Shown piece by piece: positions 30,680-40,600 of a stretch of 64,000 bases of DNA. This stretch comes from an uncultured Bacteroidota bacterium (GTDB taxonomy: Bacteria > Bacteroidota > Bacteroidia > Flavobacteriales > Flavobacteriaceae), in NCBI GenBank assembly GCA_903838055.1, contig CAILWV010000067.1, forward strand, positions 1 through 64,000, given 5' to 3'. Position 1 is the first letter of the stretch. Each line of letters opens with the position of its first letter. Position numbers and translations under genes: made by a program. The notes under the pieces were generated by a model. The model worked only from the letters and a program-made list of their open reading frames with translations. It searched no databases and was not told where the DNA came from.

Positions 30680-31522
30680 ATGGAAAAAAAAAATAAAAAA
30701 ATAAATCGAACTGTTAATATATCATATTGCAATAAATTTCTTGAAATATCTCAAAGTAAAAAAACATATTGTTTAATTAATAAATATGATTTTAAATATT
30801 TAGGAGCTGAAAGGACAATTAGATATTCACAAGAAACATTAATTTATCAATTTGCAAATGAACTGCATATTGAATATGAGCTTTTAGATACTGAAATAGC
30901 AAATTTGGTTTTTCATATAGTTCTTCTATCTGCAAATAAACTTAAATGCATCAATGATAGAGTTTTTGAATCATTGTACAATGTTTTTAAACCTTCTTCA
31001 GATAAACAATGGTCTGAAATGATAAAATTAATGGATCATGAAGGTAATATTAGAAATACTATAAATAAATCATTAGACTCTGAAATAACAGAATTAGAAA
31101 ATGTAGAGACTCATATAAAGCAACAAGTAAGGAATTTAAGGATATTGGAAAACAAACAATTACAAGGATTATGTGAAAAACTATTCGAATCCAAAGATCG
31201 AAAAGCACAAGATATTTGTTCTGTAATAATTGATACGTTTGTATTATCATTTGAGGAACAAAACTTAATAACTACAGAATTTAACAGAAAAATGAAAATT
31301 GATGGAGAGTTTATCAGTTTGGCTGAAACGCAATGCTCCGAGTACCAAATTAAGACCGAAAAAATGCAAAAAAATGTGCAACTTTTTATTGATTGCAAAA
31401 ATATAGCTGATCCAAATTCAAACAACCAGTTTTTAATTTTTAGAAATAGATTTTTTTCAATACATTTTCCTGACTTTAAATCAATTGCACATGAAATAAT
31501 GTATAAAGGATTAAAAAAATAA
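30680..31522 (+). CDS. Hypothetical protein
   Basis: 280-aa ORF, no recognised motif. Confidence 0.55.
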   Translation: MEKKNKKINRTVNISYCNKFLEISQSKKTYCLINKYDFKYLGAERTIRYSQETLIYQFANELHIEYELLDTEIANLVFHIVLLSANKLKCINDRVFESLYNVFKPSSDKQWSEMIKLMDHEGNIRNTINKSLDSEITELENVETHIKQQVRNLRILENKQLQGLCEKLFESKDRKAQDICSVIIDTFVLSFEEQNLITTEFNRKMKIDGEFISLAETQCSEYQIKTEKMQKNVQLFIDCKNIADPNSNNQFLIFRNRFFSIHFPDFKSIAHEIMYKGLKK

Positions 31523-31531
31523 AAGATTAAA

Positions 31532-31927
31532 ATGCAAAATGACAATATAACAAACAACTTTCTCAACTGTTTTTCAAAACTCGACGTTCAAGGAATTGAT
31601 CGAATCATGAAAGACGAGTATACTTATGAGAAGATGTCAAAATCGGATTTTATATTGCTTCTGAAAGATTTGTTTAAAGGATTTAAAAGGGAGAATGTTC
31701 AAGAATTAGAAGTTCATCCAGGTGTTTGTGAAAAATGCAATAAAGGATGTAATGCATATACTTTTTTGGATTCAAAAAACGGATTCTACCTTGATCTATT
31801 CATCGAAGTAGAAAACAACGAAATCATTGATTTATATGAGTGTTTCAATATAAAAAACAGTACAGATATCAACAAAAAAGAAAGACTTGTAATCAGCACA
31901 AATTCATCAGAAGAATTTCCATTTTAA
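31532..31927 (+). CDS. Hypothetical protein with Cys cluster
   Basis: 131-aa ORF, GVCEKCNKGCNAYTF. Confidence 0.5.
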   Translation: MQNDNITNNFLNCFSKLDVQGIDRIMKDEYTYEKMSKSDFILLLKDLFKGFKRENVQELEVHPGVCEKCNKGCNAYTFLDSKNGFYLDLFIEVENNEIIDLYECFNIKNSTDINKKERLVISTNSSEEFPF

Positions 31928-31940
31928 AGTGTAATCAAAA

Positions 31941-32507
31941 ATGACAATTTCAAACCTTTATACATTAGAATTGGAAATAAGACAAAATCATTATTTGAAA
32001 GAATTTAATGATGTATCGGATTTTCTGAATGATCATGAAAGTTCTCCAAATGATTATGGAAGATTTCTTGTAGTTAAAACATTTGGGAATGAACATCTTT
32101 CAAAAGAACATTTGATTCAAAGTAAGATTGATAATTCAAACAACTTAATTTCCACAAAACCTCGAACAATCAACAGTCAATATTCTTATGACAACGATGA
32201 TAAAATCAAAATTCATTTGTCCAACTTTAAAGATGAAAATTGCATATTAAATGTAGTTTGTATTCGGAATCTTTCAAAAGAACCTGCAGGAAAAAAGAAA
32301 GAATTGGATCTTAAATTCATTGTTAAAAAAAGACGATTGAAAAACCGCCAAACAATAACTCTGATTCATAAAATCTCATCCCTCTTTTGCACATTGTATA
32401 ATCGAAAAATCAAAATTGATTCTACTCCAAAAGTAATAATGAAAATTGAATACATTTCGGATTCAAAGTATGTAATTACTTATCCGATGAATGAAATAAT
32501 TAAGTAA
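31941..32507 (+). CDS. Hypothetical protein
   Basis: 188-aa ORF in same run. Confidence 0.5.
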   Translation: MTISNLYTLELEIRQNHYLKEFNDVSDFLNDHESSPNDYGRFLVVKTFGNEHLSKEHLIQSKIDNSNNLISTKPRTINSQYSYDNDDKIKIHLSNFKDENCILNVVCIRNLSKEPAGKKKELDLKFIVKKRRLKNRQTITLIHKISSLFCTLYNRKIKIDSTPKVIMKIEYISDSKYVITYPMNEIIK

Positions 32508-32513
32508 AGGAAA

Positions 32514-32849
32514 ATGAAAAAAGTAATAATCCCAATTGTCTTATTAAGTATAATCACTTGTGCAATTTTATACCACAAACCTGTTTATTCAAAAGAATCG
32601 TATGAAAGAAATGAATATTTCCAAAGTGACCCAAATGTGTATTGTTTTTTACTGTATAACAATTACACTCATGTAAATGATTCTATTAAAGCATCATCCA
32701 AAGAAGAAATAAAAGAGAAAGTATTAACTCTTACAGGAGAAATTCCAAGCGTAGAAAGTACATTCAGGCTCCTTTTGTCCATTTCTGGTATTGCTGCATC
32801 GATTTATTTAATATTTTTCTTGTTCAAACTCTTCAAAAGGAAAACGTAA
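32514..32849 (+). CDS. Small membrane protein, two predicted TM segments
   Basis: Hydrophobic N-terminus and C-terminal ISGIAASIYLIFFLFKLF. Confidence 0.5.
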   Translation: MKKVIIPIVLLSIITCAILYHKPVYSKESYERNEYFQSDPNVYCFLLYNNYTHVNDSIKASSKEEIKEKVLTLTGEIPSVESTFRLLLSISGIAASIYLIFFLFKLFKRKT

Positions 32850-32880
32850 TACTTAAACATTCTATTGAATCCTTACTCAA

Positions 32881-33594
32881 TTATTCTCTGAATTTTTGCA
32901 TGGCATCTATCAATCTATTTTTATATTCAACTGCATTTAATTCAGTAAACTTCCAATCAGGCGAAATTACCGTTATTACATCACAATTTTTCTTTTCAAT
33001 TTGATTCAACAACAACTCTTTTTTATGAGAATTAGGTAGTTGATTTAAAATTCGTTTTGCTTCATCAAATTCACCAATATTTCTATATAATTCTGCAAAC
33101 AGAAACATGTCTTTTGAATTGATGTCTGTTAAAAGACCAATCAAAATCTTTGCATTATTGATAAATATGTTCCTGCTTTCTTCTGATATTACTTTTGGTT
33201 CCCAATACAATGGATTTGTAAGAGGGTGTACTCGTAATCGATCATTATATTCTCTCATGATATTTACCCTTATATAAATCAATCTTTCTTTGTTTCGCAA
33301 CTTATTTAAATTATTAAAAAAGTTTTTCTTTGAATATTTATTTTCAAAATATTCGGCTGCTTCAACATAACCACCAAAACCCAATCCACCGTACATTTGC
33401 GATGACCAATAAAATTGATTACAATTTTCACACCATTGTAGTTCTGATTTTTCAAAACTTGGGACTTCTTTAAACTGTTTACCATCCGACCATTCAGTTA
33501 ATCCATATACATTAACAAAACTATCTCCTTGACGCCCTACTTTCAAATGACCAAAGAAAGAACATTTTGTAATTGGTGGTTTTCCTACCTTCAT
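32881..33594 (-). CDS. Hypothetical protein, paralog of downstream ORF (CxxC plus helical repeat-like C-terminus)
   Basis: LTEWSDGKQFKEVPSFEKSELQWCENCNQFYW.. and ELYRNIGEFDEAKRILNQLPNSHKKELLL. Confidence 0.65.
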   Translation of the reverse strand: MKVGKPPITKCSFFGHLKVGRQGDSFVNVYGLTEWSDGKQFKEVPSFEKSELQWCENCNQFYWSSQMYGGLGFGGYVEAAEYFENKYSKKNFFNNLNKLRNKERLIYIRVNIMREYNDRLRVHPLTNPLYWEPKVISEESRNIFINNAKILIGLLTDINSKDMFLFAELYRNIGEFDEAKRILNQLPNSHKKELLLNQIEKKNCDVITVISPDWKFTELNAVEYKNRLIDAMQKFRE

Positions 33595-33602
33595 ACTTTT
33601 TA

Positions 33603-34319
33603 TTAATTTGTTTTTTTTGGGGGAACTGGAACGGTGATCTCATTTATTATAAAAACATCACAATTTTTATTTTCAATTTCTTTCAATAACAATTCCTTTT
33701 TGTTGGAATCGGGTAATTGATTTAGAATTCGACTTGCTTCCTCAAAATCACCAATATTTCGATACAATTCTGCACGCAGAAATAAATCATCCGAATTGAT
33801 TTCATTTAATAATTTAATGAGTTTTTTCGCATTATCTATAAATATTTTCTTTTTCTCAACTGTGTTTGTGTTTTTAGGTAGTTTACCCTTTGAAAGTGGA
33901 TGAATTCGAAATTGATCATTGTAAGTTCTCATAATATTTGTTCTTATATAAATCAAATCTTTCTTGTTTTTCAATTTGTAATCATAATTGTAATAAAAAA
34001 TATTAATAAAACTAAAAAAACTCATCAATGAATATTTTCTTTCAAAATGTTTTAAAGCCTCAACATAAAAATCAAATGAATTTATACCACAATACGAATC
34101 GTACCAATAATATTTTTTACATACTGTACACATCTGCAGTTTTGACAGATCAGTACTTGGTAAAGTTTTAAATATCTTTCCATCAGACCACTCTGTTTTT
34201 TCATATCCAAAAACACTAAATCTTGGAAATTTGTTTTTCCCACCACAAGAAGGACATTCTATAAAATAAGGTTCGAAGTATTGCATAATTGGTGAATTGT
34301 GATTAACAAATTTACACAA
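33603..34319 (-). CDS. Hypothetical zinc-ribbon protein, tandem paralog
   Basis: ECPSCGGKNKFPRF..LQMCTVCKKYYW and ELYRNIGDFEEASRILNQLPDSNKKELLL. Confidence 0.65.
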   Translation of the reverse strand: MCKFVNHNSPIMQYFEPYFIECPSCGGKNKFPRFSVFGYEKTEWSDGKIFKTLPSTDLSKLQMCTVCKKYYWYDSYCGINSFDFYVEALKHFERKYSLMSFFSFINIFYYNYDYKLKNKKDLIYIRTNIMRTYNDQFRIHPLSKGKLPKNTNTVEKKKIFIDNAKKLIKLLNEINSDDLFLRAELYRNIGDFEEASRILNQLPDSNKKELLLKEIENKNCDVFIINEITVPVPPKKTN

Positions 34320-34552
34320 ATATTAAGGTGTAAATCGCATCTAATAAAAAATTTACCAACAAACGGAATTGTGGTATATCTTATACTGATCCGATCTTCT
34401 AAATCAGTGAAATGTATACTTCAATAAATTGTTGGAATTGTTTTCTCCTGCAAATTATTAGAGATTACACAAAGAGATTGTGCCAAGTTTTAAAGTTTAA
34501 ATCTTTCATATTTAACAGTATCAACTTTAAATTTCAAATGCAGTTTCCATCA

Positions 34553-35674
34553 TCATAATTCTGGCATATCAGATACTGACAATTGTTTTATTTCCAATCC
34601 TCTCAAATACGTAAGTGTAACCTGCAAGGTACTGTGTCCCATTACCTGCTGCAGTTTTGTTAAGTCGCCTGTTTTCTCATACACCTTAATTGCACCAGTA
34701 TGTCTGAAACTATAAAGTGTATTGTGTTGCTTCAAAATCTTCGAAGTCTTTTTATATCTTGACCAAAGTGTCTTGAAATAATCTTCATTGTACGCATACG
34801 GATTTTTTGAAAAGATGTTGTTTTCATCTTCCCCTCTATTTAGATACTCTCTCACAAAAGCAGGAACCGGAACAATTCTGTTTTTCTTCCCCTTGTTTCT
34901 TGAACCTGACAAACTGATATAACTCATATCATCTGCAAAATCTCCCCATTTCAAATTACGTATTTCAACATGCGGTCGCAATAAACAACCATAAGTAATC
35001 AAACAGCACACATGTAAATCTATATTGTATTGTGAAATTTCCTCTAATGTAGATTTCACATCCTTGATTGGTTTGTGAAGGACTTCTTCTTTCTTCTTAA
35101 GTTTGATTGATTTGAAAGGATTCGGAAGCTTATAGGCTTCAAACATTTCACCAAGTAACGCAGAGTAAACAATCTTGAAATTGAATTGTACTCTTGAAGA
35201 ATCACTTGTGAATCGCAACAATTCTCTTGCTTTGGAAATATCAAATTCAGAAAATTTAAGATTTCTGTATTGTTGGATCTTGACAAAGTTGTCAATACAG
35301 CTTGCCGCCTTTTTTAAATCGCGTACATAATAAGAACTGTACTTTACTGTCAGCTTTTGTTTCAATGCTTGTTGTCCAGCATGCTCAAGTAATATGTTTT
35401 CAATTTTTACTTCAACATCATTTTTGATTGCATCGGTTGGTCTCCAACCTTTCTCCAACATGCTTTGAAATGCAATTAACATTTCATTCAATTTGATTTG
35501 TTTTTCTGGATCCTCACATTGATTTGGTTGCAGATCAAGATTCAAAATTTTTGCGTTGTAATACCTGTATCTTTTTCCATTGAAAAAGAATGAAATTCCC
35601 ACTCTGGAATCGGCTTGAAGAAAGGATTTTAATCGTTTGAATTCGTAGTTCATTGTGACACTTTTGTGACACAA
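34553..35674 (-). CDS. Tyrosine recombinase / site-specific integrase
   Basis: LLRPHVEIRNLKWGD (R), YSFRHTGAIKVYEKTGDLTKLQQVMGHSTLQVTLTYLRG (HxxR..H..Y). Confidence 0.93.
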   Translation of the reverse strand: MCHKSVTMNYEFKRLKSFLQADSRVGISFFFNGKRYRYYNAKILNLDLQPNQCEDPEKQIKLNEMLIAFQSMLEKGWRPTDAIKNDVEVKIENILLEHAGQQALKQKLTVKYSSYYVRDLKKAASCIDNFVKIQQYRNLKFSEFDISKARELLRFTSDSSRVQFNFKIVYSALLGEMFEAYKLPNPFKSIKLKKKEEVLHKPIKDVKSTLEEISQYNIDLHVCCLITYGCLLRPHVEIRNLKWGDFADDMSYISLSGSRNKGKKNRIVPVPAFVREYLNRGEDENNIFSKNPYAYNEDYFKTLWSRYKKTSKILKQHNTLYSFRHTGAIKVYEKTGDLTKLQQVMGHSTLQVTLTYLRGLEIKQLSVSDMPEL

Positions 35675-35720
35675 ATCACAATTTACTCACTTAACTACTT
35701 GATTGTCAAGTATTTGAAGT

Positions 35721-35767
35721 AGGATTCATAACCCTGAGGTCGGGAGTTCAAATCTCCCTCTCGCTAC
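35721..35767. repeat. att copy 2 (E1/E2 junction)
   Basis: 47 bp identical to 18069-18115. Confidence 0.9.
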
Positions 35768-35772
35768 TCTAT

Positions 35773-35806
35773 AACCCCTTAATATTTAGGTATTAAGGGG
35801 TTTTTT
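35773..35806 (+). terminator. att-proximal terminator, copy 1
   Basis: ACCCCTTAATAtttaggTATTAAGGGGTTTTTT. Confidence 0.85.
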
Positions 35807-35838
35807 AATTGTGTTTGAATTAAAGAGTATGAATTTGC

Positions 35839-35917
35839 TCAAGTGAGGAACTGGAGATCTATAGACATGCCAAGCCTTACTACCACTCCAAAAATATAGG
35901 ATTTTTTAAGTGAGGAA
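35839..35917. repeat. Two copies of TcAAGTGAGGAA motif (E2 left end)
   Basis: TCAAGTGAGGAA 35839-35850; TAAGTGAGGAA 35907-35917. Confidence 0.7.
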
Positions 35918-35925
35918 GTTTAATG

Positions 35926-36177
35926 TTAATAAAAATAGCTTATTCCAAATAAAGCCATGAATTTAGTTCCTGGTGTGAAGCATATTTCGGTAACAGGTAC
36001 CTTTCCAATTTTCAATTCTCTTGATGCTTGTAAACGTAAATTTCCATCAATAACCACATTGGTTTTTGATATTACAATTGGTTTAATTATGCCATATACC
36101 GATACTTCTGTTAACATACAGGAATACCCCCAATTAGAAAATTCCGGGACTTCATTATATATTGGATTGTATTTCAA
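35926..36177 (-). pseudogene. ParB-like nuclease domain fragment, apparently truncated
   Basis: SVYGIIKPIVISKTNVVIDGNLRLQASRELKIGKVPVTEI then an abrupt unrelated tail near the element end. Confidence 0.55.
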
Positions 36178-36319
36178 ATCCTTAGAGTCAAACCAAATAA
36201 TATATTTTTCATTATAATACTTTTATTATTTTTCTACAATCACATTTAAAATTTTGGTTTATTGACCGTTACATTATTTCCACCAATATTGGAATTTTAC
36301 AAATTCTAAATACAAAGAA

Positions 36320-36583
36320 ATGAATATTAAAGAAAAATTAGGATTGCGGATTTTGGAATTAAGAAAAGAAAAATCTTTATCATAAGAAAAGCTTGCATTG
36401 AAATCTAATACAGATAGAGCTTATATGCATTTACACTCTCTAAAATCGCAATTGATGAACGTACAGTTTTCAAAATCTTTAAACTTGGTAATGGTATCAT
36501 CAAAGACTTGGTCTTTAAGCTCTTGGTCAAAGATATATCTGAGTGCATGGTTTAAGAGCGTAAAACTAATTAAAAAGAGTTAA
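36320..36583 (+). pseudogene. Degenerate XRE-family HTH regulator
   Basis: MNIKEKLGLRILELRKEKSLS*EKLALKSNTDRAYMH then frameshifted ..IDERTVFKIFKLGNGIIKDL; premature TAA at a position usually CAA (Gln). Confidence 0.65.
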
Positions 36584-36612
36584 GAGTTAATTTTAAAAGA
36601 TTCCTTAGCTTC

Positions 36613-37602
36613 CTATAAATCAAATTTATAATACAATCCAAATTCAACAAATAAGTTCTGTTTTAAATTGCGTTCCGATTCGGTAGTAGAATTTTTAGTA
36701 ACAACATTTTCAATACCGCTTGCTAATTTAGTAGTGGTTACTGTTGTTGTATAAATTGTGTTTTTAGGAATGGCATAAGTTGGAGTTAAAAAAAACACAA
36801 ACTGTTTGGTTTGATAACTCATCAGGACCGAAAACTCATAATCTAATAGAGTAAACCGATTGTCATCTACTGTTGTAATAGCATTTACATTTGCTATATT
36901 AGGATTGTTGTGTAAAATTTTCTTCCCAATTTTTTTATTCAAGTACCCCTCATAATAATTTAAAGTACTAAAGTTTACGTCAAATGTTGGTGTTATTTTA
37001 AACTCATCTTTTCCATTTTTTAAACTGAATTCACGTTCCAATTCAATATCCAATGCAAAATCTGTTTTTTGGGAAAATAAAAGATCTCCTTCGATAAATA
37101 ATTCTATAAATCCGAAATCATAATCAGTATTTGCACCTATATTTCCTTTAATATTTGAACTTAAAGTATTAGTTGACTTATTGTAAAAAGTTCTACTGGC
37201 TACTAATCCACTTGAAAAATTATCAGTAAATTCATGATTGTAATTCAAATCTAACGAAAAGAAATCGAAACGATGTTCATTGGCTTGGTTTAAATAATAC
37301 CCTGAAAAACTCACATCAAATCCTTTTTTATTAAAATAACCAACGGATGGCGTAATATAAGGAGTCGCTATAGAATCATTTCTTCCATTATACACATAAT
37401 TGGATAAATAACTAGCAGAGAATTTAAAGTACGATTTTTTAGTTATACTGTCTTTAATTTCGTTTTTAAGGGAATCTTTTACAACATCATTCTTAATTTG
37501 AGCAGTTAGGTTAAAATTTAGAAATGATAGGAATAGAATTAACTTTAATAGTTTTTTTGAATTTGAAATTTTCATAGTTTTTTGATTTTCTTTATTTTTC
37601 AC
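36613..37602 (-). CDS. Outer-membrane beta-barrel protein, overlapping the NRPS gene
   Basis: Signal peptide (LILFLSFLNFNLTAQ), alternating beta-strands, C-terminal FVEFGLYYKFDL; 11-bp overlap with the NRPS ORF. Confidence 0.65.
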   Translation of the reverse strand: MKNKENQKTMKISNSKKLLKLILFLSFLNFNLTAQIKNDVVKDSLKNEIKDSITKKSYFKFSASYLSNYVYNGRNDSIATPYITPSVGYFNKKGFDVSFSGYYLNQANEHRFDFFSLDLNYNHEFTDNFSSGLVASRTFYNKSTNTLSSNIKGNIGANTDYDFGFIELFIEGDLLFSQKTDFALDIELEREFSLKNGKDEFKITPTFDVNFSTLNYYEGYLNKKIGKKILHNNPNIANVNAITTVDDNRFTLLDYEFSVLMSYQTKQFVFFLTPTYAIPKNTIYTTTVTTTKLASGIENVVTKNSTTESERNLKQNLFVEFGLYYKFDL

Positions 37603-40600
37603 TTATTGGGCTTCCTGTCCAATCAGTATTATTTTGAAGGACTTCTCCTTTCATTACTAGTGATAAGTCACCAATAGTGATATCATTTTTTATTTCAGTA
37701 TTGTATAGAATAATTGTTCGGCTACCTATAGTTACTCTATCACCGATTTTTACTTTTCCAATTTTCATTACTCTATCTTCAAATAGATGGGTTTGAGCAC
37801 CACAATCTTCATTCAAAGCACAATCATCTCCAATAGAAACCATATCGTATTCGGTAAAATCAGCAGTGTTTAAGAAAACCCTTTTGCCAATTGAAACACC
37901 AAACAATTGCAATAGAATAGGTAACCAAGGCGTTCCTTTTAAATATTCTAATATAAAGGGTACACTTAATGCTTCATAAGTAGCCGTTATCATTTCACTT
38001 TTCCATACTTGAAAACTCCACATTGGATGATTACTTTCTTTGTATTTTCCTATCAAAATCCATTTCATAAGTATGGGTAATGCCATTACAGGAATTCCAA
38101 TAAAGAACAAATAGTAAAAAGGTAATTGTAATAAAATTTTACCTATTGACTCATTATACATCAATTCACTTGAATAGGCAATGAAATAAATACTACTAAT
38201 CAATATTACTGTTTGAGGAAGAATGATTCTGATGGATTCAATGATTGCTCTCGATAGAAACATTTTTCTTGAAGGGGAAAAGGTTTTTGAAGCATCAAAA
38301 AGTTGACTATCTTGCCTTTTTGGAATGCCAATGGCAGGCGACCCAAACCAATCATTGAAAGCTTCTTTGTTCAATTGTTCTTTAGTAGGAGGAACACTTA
38401 AAACACCAATGAGCATGTTACTTGATAATTCATATCCTTGCGGAATTAAGGCACTATTGCCCACAAAACTATTATCGCCAATGGTCGTTTTTTCTAAAAT
38501 TAAGCGTTGTCCTCTTACGTCATATTCTCCTAAAGTTACCGCATCTGCAATAAATGATTTATTGCCAATTTCGAGCAAAGGATGAGTTACATTACTAGCT
38601 GTTGATATTTCAGTATTAGCTCCAATTTTCGCGCCGAGTGCTCTAAAATATTTTGAAATAAAAACAGTAGCATACATCGGATGTAATACAATTAATGTAA
38701 GTGAATTTAATTGTTCAACAAACCATTTTTTTACATAAAATTTGCTATAAACAGGATATACGCCTGGTTTAACATCTTTTTGAAGCATTCTGCATAAAAG
38801 AATATTCAACGAAGCAAACATTAAAATGTAAACAGCACTTAAAAAAGGAGTTACCCATAAATAATAAAACTCAAATTCACCAGCTGCATTATCTAATTCG
38901 GTTATTGCAATAATGGTTGGAATTAAAGGAATTAATATAAAAATAGGGAACAGCAGTAATATCAATGAATATATAAACCTGTGATAAAAGAGTTTTCTCT
39001 TGGTGATTGTTAAAGGTTCTAATAAGTCTTTTTCATTTCGGGTTTCCACTAATTTAGAAGGGCTGCCTTTCCAAATTTCGGCATGACCAATAGTATTTCC
39101 ATATTCTAAAAGACTTAAATCTTGCAATTCGCCCCAATCTTCAATAACAGTATTTCCCTCTAAAACAGCACTACTTCCAATGTAAGCATGATTTCCAATA
39201 GTAATTTTGGATAAAATAAAATAGCCGTTTTCGATGACTGCATTATCCAAAACAACATTAGAACTTATGCTAACATCTTTCTTTATAGTTACTAAATCTT
39301 CTGCTCCGATAGTCATGTTACTCAGTTGCGCATCATTTTCAACTTTTACCCCCATTAATCGCATGTATATAGGATACAATGGAGTTCCATTAAGAAATTG
39401 GGTTGGTATAATCTTTTGAAAAGTAGTCACAAACCACCATCTAAAATAATAACTACCCCAAAGCGGATACTTTCCTTCTTTATATTTTCCAATAACTATC
39501 CATTTAATAGCAATTCCCAATCCAATAAACATAGGAGGAATAATTGAAAACATTATAAAAGCCACAATTGCGGCAATTAAATGGCTTTCTTTTTCTAATA
39601 AAGTAAAGTAATAAGCCAAATAAGGAATAAAGATTTCGGACGCTAAAAATCCGAAAATAAGTACTAAGGAAAAGGTTTGAGCCAACCAACAACAGTAGTA
39701 GTTCCAATTAGAAACTTTAATAAATTCTTTTTTGTTTTTAGCTTCTTTTTTGACTTCAGCTTCCCATTTTTGTACTAATGCCGAAAGTGGTCTTGATTGA
39801 TAAATATCTTTTAAAGAGGCATGTGTTACTTTTCCTTCGTCACGCATTTTACTAACAAATGAAGCAGCTAAAAGTGAATGCCCACCAAGATCCGTAAAGA
39901 AGTCGTTTTCTATATTGATGTCTTCTTTTATAAAAATGTTTTTTAAAACTTTAATTGTTTTGGTTTTGATAGAATCCGATTCAGATATATTATTTTCAGT
40001 GGAGGTATTGGCAAAATAATTACTTGGTATGGGCAATTGCTTTCGGTCAATTTTACCACTCGATAGTCGGGGCAATTCGTCCAATTTAACGATTGTTAAC
40101 GGAACCATATACGAAGGTAACTTCAACGCCAATTGTTCTTTGATAATAGCTTCGTTAAAAACAAAATCTTTACTAATCACTACATATCCGGTTAATTGCT
40201 CTTGATCATTGGTGTCTTTTTTTAGAGCAACTGCCGCTTGAAGAATTCCAATTTGGTCATTCAATATACTTTCAATTTCGCCTAGTTCAATTCGGAATCC
40301 TCTAAGTTTAACCTGACTATCGATACGTCCTATGAAATGAATGTTTTGATCACTATCCATATAGGTAGCATCACCAGTTCTATAAATCATAACTCCCGGC
40401 AATTCTTGTAAAGCATCATTTTTAGGAAGAAACTTCTCTTTAGTTAAATCTTCTAAATTCAAATAACCATTACTTACTCCAATTCCAGACACAATTAATT
40501 CACCCGATTCCCCAATAGCAACTGGATGCATGTTTTCATCTACTACTGCCAATCCATAATTTGGAAGCGGTTTTCCAATAGTGATAGGGTCGCCTTTTTT

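Larger units (their letters stand above)
18116..35767. mobile_element. Element E1: integrative island at tRNA-Met with type I R-M cargo and tyrosine integrase
   Basis: Bounded by perfect 47-bp direct repeats of the tRNA 3' end; integrase next to the right att. Confidence 0.9.

Noticed and set aside
31111-31566. 151-aa minus-strand ORF rich in Cys/Phe
   Set aside because: Antisense to a plus-strand gene run; composition consistent with a shadow ORF.
35957-36217. 86-aa plus-strand ORF
   Set aside because: Antisense to the ParB-like fragment, which shows recognisable motif sequence.
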